Assembly (NCBI GenBank): GCA_021904315.1
Contig: CM038918.1
Span: 6,959,349-7,023,348 of the forward strand
Direction of reading: 5' to 3'
DNA from: Sphagnum magellanicum
Taxonomy: Eukaryota > Streptophyta > Sphagnopsida > Sphagnales > Sphagnaceae
DNA length: 64,000 nt
The translations under genes and the position numbers were made by a program. The notes under the pieces were generated by a model. It was not told where the DNA came from. It did not search any database and saw only the letters and a list, made by a program, of their open reading frames with translations. Shown here in pieces: positions 50,889 to 62,289 of this stretch. Position 1 is the first letter of the stretch. Each line of letters begins with the position of its first letter.

Positions 50889-51403
50889 GTCAAAATATGC
50901 AGGTTTGGCTCAGGAAAATGGTTTTGGCTCAGCATACATAATTTCACAGTTTGCTGTGGCTGGTGAAAGAAAGGCGCAGCCAAGCTGTACACCTACACAA
51001 AAGAGTGCAATAAATATGATCTGACTGCTGCTCACTGTTTCTCATTGGCCCATCATAATGATTGGTCCAGGTGGTTTGCTATCTCCATAGTCCCCCACCA
51101 ATTCGCTGTCCCAGTTTCAATTTTATAGGTGGGGTTGCAAAAAAAAGTATATAACTAAACTTGGATGTGAAAAATATTTCTGCAGGGTGACATCTTGAGC
51201 GCAACTGGAGACGCTCTTAGAGCAAACTCCTGCAGTGCTCAGTATTTTACCCTGCAAATTAAAATCGGATGAAAAAAAGTCAAAACATGCTGGTTTGGCT
51301 CAGCAAAATGGTTTTGGCCCAGCATTTTTGCACACTTTGCTTAGGCTGGTAAAAGGCACAGCAAACCCTAACTAACACCTACCTGCTGGAGAAGAGTGTA
51401 ACA
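50889..51403 (+). mobile_element. Two MITE-like repeats in tandem
   Basis: Two direct copies of a ~125-bp segment start at 50889 and 51279 (gtcaaaa-atgc-ggtttggctcag, aaaatggttttggc, then gctggt-aaag-cgcagc). Between them is ctggagacgctc-TTA-gagcaaactcctgcag (about 51206-51234), which reads as a right MITE terminus, a shared TWA target triplet, and the left terminus of a second element. The block gattggtccaggtggtttgctat (51060-51083) links it to the copy at 10217-10530. I infer two related Harbinger-type MITEs inserted end to end. Confidence 0.6.
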
Positions 51404-51706
51404 AGGGGTGTGTCACACACTATGACCTTGCCATTTACATTAAAAAGTATCTTAATGCAAAAGAAGAATTATGAAAACTCAAATATTTCAGCATTGCAAA
51501 AACATAATCTTCAAAAAATCCTCTAAAAGAAACCAAAATTTGTTGTTGTTGTTGTTGTTATAACTCTTATAAATAATCTCAAGTTTCAACACAAGCCAAA
51601 AATATCATGTTTCAAAAATCCTTATGTAAAAATAGACCTATTATTTATTATTACCTAGGGGCTAAAATCCCTTAAGCTACTATAATACTCTATAATGAAT
51701 CTAAAC
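51401..51706 (-). repeat. 303-bp dispersed repeat, copy 2
   Basis: Reverse-complement partner of 9283-9585; see that entry. This copy ends directly at the telo-box cluster upstream of RRN3, so it lies within about 650 bp of the RRN3 start codon. Confidence 0.8.
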
Positions 51707-51709
51707 CCC

Positions 51710-51790
51710 CTCAAAACCCTAAACACCCTCAAAACCCTAAACCCCTCAAAACCCTAAACACCCTCGAAACCTGAAAACCCTAAACGCCTT
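51710..51790 (+). promoter_or_regulatory. Telo-box cluster in RRN3 promoter
   Basis: Five to six AAACCCTAAA-type telo-boxes occur within 80 bp (for example aaaccctaaacaccctc and aaaccctaaacccctc), about 560-635 bp upstream of the RRN3 ATG. In plants, telo-boxes are established promoter elements of translation and ribosome-biogenesis genes expressed in dividing cells, which fits a Pol I transcription factor. Confidence 0.75.
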
Positions 51791-51944
51791 TTCCCATCGC
51801 TGCCTGGCTCGCTCCTTGCGTCGATCTCAATCCCTGCTCATGCTTCGTTTGGATTCCGCTGCTACTTGGGATTCCACTTGCCGCTGCTCTGTTTTATCCA
51901 AAACTAGAAGTTTCCGCATCCGTCGAAAATCGAGGAAGAAAGCA

Positions 51945-51947
<3 letters not shown>

Positions 51948-51992
<45 letters not shown>
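51948..51992 (+). repeat. (GA)n tract in RRN3 5' leader
   Basis: About 22 GA units, 350 bp upstream of the RRN3 start, probably in the transcribed leader. GA/CT repeats can bind BBR/BPC factors in plants; a role here is only inferred. Confidence 0.85.
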
Positions 51993-51996
<4 letters not shown>

Positions 51997-52344
51997 GAAA
52001 ATTGAAGCTGAGACTTGTGTTTTGTCGTGTTTGAGAGAGAGAAACAGACAGAGAGGACGACAGAGACGAGAGTAGTCGGCTTTGTGGTTGTGTACTTGTT
52101 GAAGAGTGAGTTTTTGTCCGGGGGAGGGGGGTAAGGGGGCGGGTTTGGAAGAAGGATGCAGCGGCTGGTAGCTTTGCACAGGCGGAACAAGAAGGAGATT
52201 CTGTTTACGTCGGGTTGTGTTTGTTTCGGTGCGTATTCTGGCGGGAGGTTTTGTTTTGTGTTGCTGCTGCTGCTGTTGTCGTCGTTGTTGTCAGAGTTTG
52301 CGAGAGACTGAGAGTTGGAGAGACGGCACTGACAAGCAAGAGAG

Positions 52345-55300
52345 ATGAAGAATGCAAAAGTGGAAGGGAAAGAAGAAAAAGGAGAAGGACGGAAGAGTCC
52401 AGTAGCTGGTGCTATTGCGTTCAGCGAGGTCACGACAAATAGAAGAGCAGGCGAGGAGCAGGTGGTGGATGTAAGCGACGAGGAGCTTATTGCCATTGCT
52501 CGCTCTTGGATTCTTCGAGCTCTTGCATCTGCTGCTGCCAATGAAGGAGGAGGAGGAGGAGGAAGAGAAGACAATGGACATTATACCAAATTGCTGAGCG
52601 ATTTAAGGGATCCGCGACTGAATTCACCTGCAAATGCGTCTGCGATGTGCATCCGTCTCACGGCACTGGCGCAAACAGTCTCGTACTTGGACCAGAACAA
52701 GCATCAAGCCTTGCTCATGTACTTATTGGGGATGAGCCTGTGGCTTTACAGCGAGGAAGTTGTGGAAGCACTCTTGAAGTTTGTCACCAATCTGGCCACT
52801 GTGAGTGGCAGCTTCGTTCCTCAATGCTTGGACATGCTGGTGCGAAATTTCTTGCCACCTTCTTGCGGTCTGCCGGCTTTTCTGGATTCTTTCACTCGGG
52901 CTGGCTTGATGACAGGCACCTTCAATATGGAGAAACTGCGCATGCAAGCTTCACAACACATAGCCAAGAAAGATGGAGTAACTCACTCTCTCTCTCTCCC
53001 CCTTGCTCCTGCTGCCATCATCCATCTTCTTTATGCATTCATTATGTTTCTGGAAGAAAGTTCCACCAGTCTCCAGAATTCTGCTGCTGGCCAGGAGTCC
53101 TCATGTGTTGGAGCTTACTTAGGGTTTAATTTCTAGACTTCGCCTGGTAGCTGTTCTCATTGGCAAAAGAAAGAAAGAAAGAAAGAAAGATGCAATGTCA
53201 ACAAACAAACAAAGATGCAATTCACCAAACAAAACAAGCAAACAAAGATGCAGTTCACCAAACAAAACAAGCAAACAAAGATGTATTTGTTTTGATTGGA
53301 ACTAGAACTTTGTTCTGACTGAATTGTTGATCTGGAAGAGTTCTCAGAAGATCTAAAACCTGGTAACTCCACTGTCAGGATTTATTTGAAGTCTTTCTTT
53401 AGCTTTAGCCTTGAAGCTGGGTGTCACAATGCTATCTGTCACTGGAATTACTACCATCATCCAATTGCCGTATTAGAAATCAATTTTTTTTGTTTGGTCA
53501 AGCATCCCGAACTTCCTCTAGGAAACTCACACAAGCATCAAACCTCTTTGTAGAAGACTGGTTTACGCAGCAGTTCCACCAACAAAGCTAGCTCTTGAAG
53601 TTTTTTGAGCTTCAACAAGACTGCATACAGAGGTTCAGGGACAAGATCTTTGAAAAAAGGGTTTACCTTTTGGATGCAGTAGTGACTTGGGATTGTAGCA
53701 CCACTTCATGAAGTTCCAGTGGGATTGGGGTACAGTCGCACATTTCATGATTGTATAGTGTTGTTCCATGCTTTCTGTCCTTCTGTAGAGAGGAGACGAA
53801 ATGTGAGCCCTCTCCGATTCACAATCAACTCTTTGCTCACATCCAAAGATGCCGAAGCTCTTGGGTCTGATTTGACTTTCATTGCCCTGGTTATTCTTTT
53901 TCTAAGCTTCATCTCTATAAATCTCTTAGTTGTTGAGTTTGTAAACAGGTTGATAGAGGAATCCTCCTGACCTGGGTTTTTGTATTTGCCTTGCTGCAGG
54001 TTTTGGGGCACCTTCACTCTGCCCTTCACCAGATTCTCAAGCTTGTTCCAACAGCAGCATTTTGGATGCAGAACATTCTTGTCCAGAGAATGCCACACAG
54101 AACAAGTGGGAAGCAGTGGTTAGCATTGTACTTTGAAAGCTTGCTGAGATTGGGGAGTAGCACCTTGGATGGTGCTCTTGGTAGCCAAATACTGTTGGCT
54201 GTTGTTGACCGGTTGATTGAGATTGATGTTGAGATTAGGTGGGAAGACATTTTGAAAGAAGATGATAGCAGTAAAGTCTTCATGTTCCATGTGAATTTGG
54301 AAGATGATAACCACCACCATGGTGACAGTGCAAAGGAGGCTGATGAAGGCACATATATTGTCTCGGACTTGGCTGGTCCTGGCAGTGAGGCCCAGCATGG
54401 GCTTGTGGTTCCACAATCAATCCATAGAGGAGATGTGCCAACTTTGGATGAAATGGCTGATAAGATGGACATGCTGATGGATATGACATTTGATCACTTG
54501 CAGATCTGCATGAAACAAGACCATGGCAACCTGGTCTTTGATACACTCATTAGATCTTTCCAGACAACAATTCTGGACACCCACAAATGCAAGTTCACCC
54601 AGTTCTTAATCTTCTACATGTGCTCCCTGGATCCAGCAATGTATGGCAGCAGGTTTGCCGTTCTCCTTTACAAAATATTAACCTCCAAGGCCAACCCACC
54701 CAACAAGCAAATGTCAGCAGCTGCATACCTTGCAAGCTACCTTGCACGTGCCAGCTACTTGCCACCACTTGTGGTTCTCGACTCTGTAAGAAGTTTGCTT
54801 TTATGGTGCCTGTCATACACAAAGTTGGTGGAGGATTGGAGGAACCATTCCACCTCAAGTATCAATCCATCTGCACATGGTGTGTTCTATTCTGCATGCC
54901 AGGCAGTGATGTATGTACTCTGTTTCAGATTAAAAGGGTTAATGGATGGTTTGCAAAACAAGAATATGTTACAGGATCTACCCTTGCAGGAGTTGGTGGA
55001 GCATCATCTTGAGCCATTGACTGTTTGCTTGCCATCGGTGGTTGAAGAGTTTGTGAAACAGGCAAGCCTAGCAAAACTTGTCAACTGTAGGGCCTGGCTG
55101 GAGTCCAAGGAGTGTGCTGAGGCACAGATTACAGGATCATTTGGTGGAGAAATTCAGCTTGACATGTTCTTTCCATTTGACCCTTACCTCCTCAGGCAGT
55201 CCAACAGATTCATCCATCCAATCTACACCCAGTGGTCCATGGTTGAAGTCCCTGAGATACATGATGACTGCCCAGGGGGGGAGGACGACGACAAATTCCA

Positions 55301-55649
55301 GAAGAGCACATTTTCTGAAAATCCAAGCTCATCATTTGAAGAAGGCTCCTTATTTTCACCTCAACATTTGCTTCATTCTCCATCCACCTCTGTTGGAAGC
55401 CTTGATCGAGGCTTTAGTGAGGAGTCTTACCAGGAGGATAACAAGCATTGGGACATGCAAAGAAGACCCCAGACCTTTGCAAAAGCACTTTTTGAACTAG
55501 GAAATTTCAACACCAATGCAGGTGTATACAAAGATCACGAGTTCTTGGACCACATGTCTTTCACGCCCCCTCATGAATTACCAAGGATGCCTGCAAGGCT
55601 TCCACCCAGCACATTACCTCTCTCGTTTCATGTAAGAGAATTGTTTTAG
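52345..55649 (+). CDS. RRN3: RRN3/TIF-IA, RNA polymerase I initiation factor
   Basis: Bridges RNA polymerase I to the rDNA promoter complex; acts in the nucleolus. There are two coding exons, 52345-52977 and 54000-55649, joined by a 1022-nt GT-AG intron. They give 760 aa, somewhat longer than the usual ~600-650. The junction gives HIAKKDG|VLGHLHSALHQI, in phase and continuous with the family pattern. Other matches are an N-terminal helical segment (DVSDEELIAIARSWIL), WLALYFESLLRL, VVDRLIEIDVEIRWEDI, TLDEMADKMDMLMDM, TQFLIFYMCSLDP, RFAVLLYKIL, AAAYLASYLARASYLP and the C-terminal FFPFDPYLLRQSNRFI. An acidic Ser-rich insert lies between the helical repeats. A Gly run (about 67-73) marks a (GGA)n expansion. 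The C-terminal ~120 residues are disordered and Ser/Pro-rich. Telo-boxes and a GA tract precede it. Frames inside the intron are not exons. It appears intact. Confidence 0.95.
53165..53285 (+). repeat. AAAG run and 33-bp repeat in RRN3 intron
   Basis: (AAAG)n at about 53165-53190 is followed by units of 33 bp containing aaagatgca-(a/g)ttcaccaaac and aaaacaagcaaac, beginning at 53211, 53244 and 53277. Located just after the first donor of RRN3. Confidence 0.85.
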
Positions 55650-58600
55650 ATTCTCAGTTTTGGTGACTGTTCTTGTCAAATTGTCAAATAGTAAAAACAA
55701 TGTCATGAACTAGAGACAAAATGATTGCACCGCAGCAATTTGGACTTAGTTTTGGAGAAGAACCTGTTGTTGCAGCCCACATGTAATGATACTGTACAGG
55801 ATCAATCCACTGGATGCTATGCATGGGATGTTCCTTCTCTCGTATGAAAGACCCTTCTCCCTTCCTGTTGAAATTGTGTTCTTTTGATGTGGATGCAGGT
55901 TGACTTGCTATGTACACAGTCAGCAAAATGTGAGTTGGTTGATCCAGTCCAGAGCATCAGTGAAGAGAGTGTATACCATGGTGTGAAGTAATCCAAAAGT
56001 ATGCTGGTTTGTTTAGGGTTTAGGGTTAAGTGCCATGAGAATTGTTCCTTTACCATAGCCCTATATGGAGATGATCTGCAGGTTGCCTCCAAAGTAACTG
56101 GCATAGAGGCAATTGCTCAGCAGTCCACAACCATACCCAGCCATCGGATTACATACATCTCCTGATCTTGTCTCCCTGGAACAACTGGGATCTTCACAGT
56201 AATATACAAATAAATCCAGGTTTTGAGCAGCCCACTTCTTGTGATGCCCCCTGCTTCATCTGAAATCTGTTGTTACCCAGCAATTGATGCATAGATATCC
56301 TGTCAAGAAGGACAATCCTTCACAAACCCTCAAGACTCCTTGAAGTCAACTGCAGTAAAGGGGAGCTCCAAATCTTGCTTGAGAAAATGCAGTTGGACGT
56401 GATAAACGTGTAACTGTGCAAGACACTCAGAGATTGCAAATTAGAGTACCTTGATGATGGTAACATCTTCAAAGTCATCTGCAACCACAACCCCCATTTG
56501 TGGGCACTCATTGTCATCATCCATGAAACAGTCTTGGACAACACTTCAGAGGCACTTCCATATATAATCAAGGAACTGATGGATCTGAGGTAGCTCATTC
56601 AAGCTGACTTTGCATCCTAGATCCTCCTTCAATTCTTGAATAGCCATTTGTCATTGTAGGCATATCACTTCATCATGTCATATCTTAACTTGGTTTATAA
56701 AGATCCATAAACTTCAGATCATCTTGAAGATCTTGAATCTGTGGAAAGCTTTGCAAATCTTTAAAAGAATCAACATACATACCAATCTCGCAACTGCAGT
56801 TTGAGTATTTCCCATAAAGACTTCAGTACTCTCAGCCTGTGATGTTCACAAGTGTTGAATCCAATAGCGTATATGAGTCTGATCAGCTGCTGCCTATGAA
56901 CTTCAGGACACGCATTCTCCTTGCAATTTTACTCACTTGTCAGAATTTCAGCAGCTCTAGCACCATGCTACTGCAAGCTATTTGACTGACAAGTACCATC
57001 ACTCTTTCATATATAGTCTTGCCAAAGCTGAGCTAAAATTAGGTGTGTGCAAGCTCCGAGAGCGAAGAGATGAGATGGTAAGTGAGACTCAAGAGGAAAG
57101 TTAGGTCTACCTGAGCCATTTTATTTCAAATTGTCTTACATTTTAACTAGATACTTCAAACAAAGCCATCAAAGGAAGGCAGCTTACAATTAGGTGATAA
57201 CATCTTTGAGTTTGTGAACTTCTTTTTCACCATACTAGTTGAATATTCATTCACCGATATTCATTCTACCCCGCATAGATATTTAATTAATCTGATTTGA
57301 ACCTTTGTGTTTGGTCTCATTTCAGAAATGGGTAATGATTCATGGGAATCATGGCTAAGAAAGTCCTTTTTTAAGGGTGCAATCAAATTGTATATACGTT
57401 TCTTGGATCTTTTGCTTGACATTAATAAAAATCTGTCATGCTGATGATTGCGGAGAAGCTCTCAGTGATTCAGGTGCTAGAAATCCCTCTTAGAACCAAT
57501 GTCAAACCAGTAGTACCCTTCCAACTCTGGGAAGGAATGTTGCAAAACTCCAGGCTGTGTGGCACAATTCCCTGTTACTTGCATTTTTAGTCTATTCTTG
57601 AGGGTGAAGTTAGACAGTTTTTTTTCCCACCAGGGAAGGAATCATATTCCAAGAGCTGCTTGTGAATTGGTTTGTGATATAACATACAGAGCTACTTGCA
57701 GAGCTAGCTAGTGAGAGAGTCCAGGAGCTTAGAGGAAGATGGACATGATCAGGAGCTGCAAATGTTAACAGAAACTAACTGCACTCAAGGACTGCATGAC
57801 ACTGTCTCTAGACCCTGAAGGGTAGAGCCAACCCAAAAAAAAAACAAAAGGTTCTGGAATCGCCATATTTAGACAATAGGTCCACGTTGTTGCCAAAAAA
57901 ATTTATGTATATAGCAGGATTCTTAAAAAAACAAATTTACTGTCTTGTCGCCAAATTTGACTAATTTCTTCTTCTGGATGATTGCCATTTTGGCTGCATC
58001 ACAAAAAAAAAAAAAAAAAAAAACCAACCCTGGTTCCACCAACTATCATCCATTAGGAGCAGCGTTTTTTAAAAAAATTTGGCTAATTTTCACAATTGGC
58101 GAATTTCTTTTCAGAAAATGAAAAAAGACGAAAAAAAAGAATTTTTGGGGGGGGGGGTGTTTTTTTTGTCATTTCTCGATAAATAAATAAATAAATTAGC
58201 CACATCAACGAGGTTTTTTATTTCCAATTGTGTGATGTAGCCACACTGGTGATCATCCACAAGAAGATTTAGTCAATTTTGGCTATAGACCAGATATAAA
58301 GTCAAATTTTGAAAGAATCCTCTTATATTTTGGCTATACATGCTGGAACCTGTTGTGGAAATCTGATGGGTTCAAAATTATTGTTTCCGAAACCTGGCAA
58401 AAAAATTGGATTAAGATTTGGGCGAAAAAGCAAAAAAAAAAGAAAAAGAAAAGAAAACCCATGTTGTTTCATTGAAAAAAAATGTGCTTTTCCACCAAGA
58501 GTTAATTTTATATGAAATAATAAATAATAATAATATGCCATTAATGTTTACTTTTAAAAACATTGTACAAAGTGAAGCAATACAAGACTGAAATCTTTCA

Positions 58601-58700
58601 AAGAAACAAGAGATACAAATAATAAAAGTGCCAAATTAAAAATCTGCCCTGCTCATTGGAATGGCCATAAACATTTTGGATTCTAGATAGTTAGGTTAAA
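55650..58700. other. RRN3 3' flank and spacer
   Basis: Apart from the decayed segment at 56.3-56.9 kb, no gene is visible. A telomeric motif (gtttagggtttagggtt) lies near 56010. A-rich homopolymers occur near 57833, 58002-58022 and 58120, with a G run at 58148-58157 and an (AATA)n run near 58182. Confidence 0.5.
56300..56900 (-). pseudogene. Decayed unrecognised coding sequence
   Basis: The minus strand, read across stops, gives protein-like segments: an Arg/Leu-rich LIYAIGFNTCEHHRLRVL near 56880, MAIQELKEDLGCKVSLNELP at about 56645-56590, then CFMDDDNECPQMGVVVADDF (56530-56480), QLHFLKQDLELPFTAVDFKE (56400-56340) and FVKDCPS. The series is interrupted by several stops and one or two frame changes. 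Its composition and fluency look like former coding sequence rather than chance. I do not recognise the family. It lies 0.7 kb downstream of RRN3 on the opposite strand. Confidence 0.5.
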
Positions 58701-58701
58701 T

Positions 58702-59150
58702 CTAAACCCTAAAAAACTCTCCTATGTATTTAACTTGGAGCTTTGGCTTTATATATTCATTTCTTGGGTGAGGAGACATTGCAATAATAGTTGTAGTTGC
58801 TTCAGCCCAATTGACTTTAAAGTTATGCACACTTTTTGCTATCCAACCCTTCACCAACCACAAATATAATTCATTATTTGTGATATGGCTAATGCCATAA
58901 ATCTTCCAATATAATCTTTGCAATTGTTTTTGTTCTCCTCTGTTAGCAATGGATTCGTGGTCCTGAATTTCTAAACATTGCAAAAAATCTTGGTAACATT
59001 AGCATTTGTGACATGTTTAACTATAATTTTTGTTTTGGGATCTAGTCCTTCTACTGGCAACTTCTTCATTTCTTCAAAGAATTAGGCGTCATGGAATTTA
59101 TAATCAACCCAAGGCCATTTAAAATATTCATGATCAATATCCCTTTTCAT
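58702..59150 (-). pseudogene. Frameshifted fragment of an unrecognised protein
   Basis: Reading the minus strand from about 59150, one frame gives KRDIDHEYFKWPWVDYKF, an in-frame TAA near 59087, then FFEEMKKLPVEGLDPKTK and HVTNANVTKIF. At an A/T homopolymer near 58981-58986 the frame shifts and continues as EIQDHESIANRGEQKQLQR, LYWKIYGISHITNNELYLW, LVKGWIAKSVHNFKVNWAEA and MSPHPRNEYIKPKL, ending near 58702. The two parts flow naturally into each other, so this is a broken gene or transposon-encoded fragment of about 145 aa. The family is not recognised. Confidence 0.65.
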
Positions 59151-59159
59151 CCTTGGTTT

Positions 59160-62100
59160 TTTTTTTTTTTTTTCTTCCTTCCCCATGATCTACACCTTCA
59201 TAGGAACACATCATGATTAATTAAGGCCAAAAGGAAAACTACAAGTGTATACAAAACCAACAACATCAAAGAAAGAGTCATGTAAGTAGCCGAATCCCTT
59301 TGTCAAGGGCAAAAGTTCCTCCTTACTGCTTGGAAAGGTTCAAAATCATTATTAAGGGAAGCATACAAAGCAAAGGATGTTAAAAAATGGTTACTATTTT
59401 GTGGAAACATTCAAAAGTGCTTTCTTTAAACACCCCTTGTTTTGATGACTTGGTTTGGAAAGCAATCTCTCCTTCAATGACAATGTACAAATATTCTTAA
59501 GCACCATTTGCTTCAAATAACTTGGTTAGGAAAGCAAGCCTTCCTTAAGTAGCACACAAGTGTGTGACTAAACAACTCCTACTTTCAAACTATGTTCAAC
59601 AAACCAAAGACTCCTAAATCAATGCATACAACTGCACCAAAGAACTAGTCAGTGCATAACTAAGGACAAACACAAGACTTTGGAGCCCAATGTCACATTA
59701 AATAACCAAGAATTTACATGGACACAAACACCGCATTCCTTACTTTGTAAAATCTCTGTAATGAACACCATCTATTACTTCAATAAAGAACTCTAAAAAA
59801 CTTGAGTCCCATCCAATTTGAACTCAAAGGTGAAAACACACATGAACAATAGTTTAATCTTCAAAACTTGTTTTTGCTTTATTCCAAGAAAAAGAAAACC
59901 AAAAACACATGTATGTGACTACTATAGTTGGCATTAACATCCAAATGAAAGCAATATCAAAATTGAGATAACGACTTGTACCTAAAATAACAACCAAATG
60001 CACTTGATGATTCAAGATGAATCCTCTTGATTTCTAAAGACAAACAATCTCAACTTTTTTTTTAAATGTCAAAAATACAAAAATGAACAACTTCCATCAA
60101 TGTTTGAAACTTCCAACACTAAACAAGCTTGCATACAACCCTAAATTACACTTGCCCTTTTGTTTCCAACGCACGTCTACAAAAACAATCATTCAACTAA
60201 AGGCGTTATTGTTAACTAGCTTCCTAAATTGTCACCTCTTTTGAATTAGAAAAGCTGGCAAATAATCCATTTATGGAGAATTTTTTGAAGCAATAGAATG
60301 TATTAACTAGATTGTTTGTGCAACAACATCATCATGAGAAATTCCATTCACTTTTAAATGTGTAGAAGGTTTAGACATGTCTACTTGTGCTTGAAGGTTT
60401 TGATGAACTCCAAGCTCAAATTCACCTCATGGTGGGCTTTGTTTGGGGGGGGGGGGGGGGGGGGTGTGTAAAACACTTCCTATTTTTCACTTGAAGCAAG
60501 TCCCTTGCTAACTCCTCATCTCCATATTGACACCTACTCAAGGTCACCCACACTGCTTCACTAATGCATTTGAAATCAAGCTCTTGCTTTTGTTATGTGA
60601 ACCCACAAACCTCAAATGTTAGAAAATTTGAACAACCAAACAATGTGAATTTGACTTTTGATAAACTCTGGCTTTTCTTCAAATAGTTGATTCCAACATG
60701 TACACTTGACTGAGCCTAAATTCACATAATGCTTTCAACAACACAACTTACTTTCACTTAAGCTTCAACGACCTTTTGGAGGTCAAAAACCCTCCATTTC
60801 AACTTTGTTGACAATTTTAAACTTTGCACAATTCAATAACAAAATGCAGCTTGCAAAATAATAACCACTACACAAACCTTGACAATGCAAGCTCTTCAAG
60901 CCTTAATTACCCAACCTTGGACGTTTCAATGGCCACCGAAAAGCATGCACCCTAATAGTTGCACTATCTTGAGCTTTCTTCAAAGCTTTAAAAATTCCAA
61001 AGTGCCTACAGTGCACAAAATTCACTAAGTTCATGGAGTTGCATTAGTTGCCCTAGGTCAACTATCAATTAGGGTTTAAGGTTCAAAGGAAGTTATAGTT
61101 GTTGATTAGAAATGATGCTTGACATCAGACGTGACGTAAATTGTGCGTGCATTTATTGTGACAGGAAATCCAATGATGAAGTTTAAACTTTGAAAGACGT
61201 AATAATCACATATATAATTTCAAATTTGCCTATAATTTCATGGATATGAATTTGTCCTTTAAATTTTGAAAGATGTATGTAATAATCATAGATATAATTT
61301 CAATTTTGCCTATGCTCTCATGGGTATGAATTTGTCTTTATAAGATGGAAATGAATAGCTTAATGGGCCAATTTGCTTGGACATTCAAATTTTTCTTTCT
61401 CTTTTTTGCAAGATTCTATTCCATGATTCCATTCATGACTTAGTATGAGTATTCAAACATCTTGATTCAATATGAGGCAATTCAAACAACAATTCAAATT
61501 GTCAAGGTAAACTATTGTTATGCATGTGCTTGAAATGTTTGGTGATTGTACCTTTGTCAATTTTGTTTCTTTCGCAAGTGAAAGATATACCATGTGAACG
61601 TAAAGACCTATTTCATTTTTGGAATGAAAAAAAATTGACCTATAAAAAAATGAGTTCCATATCAAGTTCCGAATGTGTTCCCCAAGATGTTCCCAATACC
61701 ACCACACTTTTATCTAATACACTTTGGCCAAAGTTGAACTTTCATGTACATAATAGGTTTGTGGTCATCATTTTTTTATGGTAGGGTAGATAGGTTGATG
61801 TTTGAACAATTAAGATATGAGATCGTAGAGAACTTAAAATCATTAGACATAGCTTGGTTATCTTTAGAGTTCAAAAAGGTATTGTGGACCTCCACTTGGT
61901 ACACCCATCACCATGAAGAAGATGAAGAAATGGACAAAAAATGAAGAAGATATGGGGTTTGGAAGTAGTGTTTAGTTTGGAGCAATAATTGTTTGATTTG
62001 GCAATGTAAGCATTTGGAGCTTAAGATCCTTGAACATAGCTTGGTTGCCTTTGGAGTTCAAAGAGGATTGTAAAGCTCAACTTGGCACACCCATATCTTT

Positions 62101-62200
62101 ATGGATTGTTCAAAACATTCGAAGAAATGAGAAAGATATAGGGTCCAAAAGTTAGGGGCAGAATAATGCATTTTCTTGAAGCATTTTACTCTCTGAATAT
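59160..62200. other. AT-rich spacer without recognisable genes
   Basis: Low-complexity, A/C-rich text with many short words repeated (caaaac, cttcaa), a T run at 59158-59174 and a G run near 60447-60463. Two related ~45-bp direct segments near 61195-61275 and 61265-61345 share ataatca-atatataatttcaa-tttgcctat and catgg-tatgaatttgtc. A second related pair lies near 61835-61920 and 62015-62100 (tagcttggtta/gcctttggagttcaaa, acccat). No gene is supported. Confidence 0.5.
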
Positions 62201-62289
62201 GCTCATTCTGTTCCTATTTCTTCTTACTTGCTCAATTGCCTGAGCTCTGCAGCAAATTGGTTCATCTGAGGAGGGGCATCAGATCTTCC

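Noticed and set aside
53719-53970. Possible additional RRN3 exon within the intron
   Set aside because: Direct joining of 52977 to 54000 gives an in-phase, family-like junction (KKDG|VLGHLHSAL). An inserted exon would break it.
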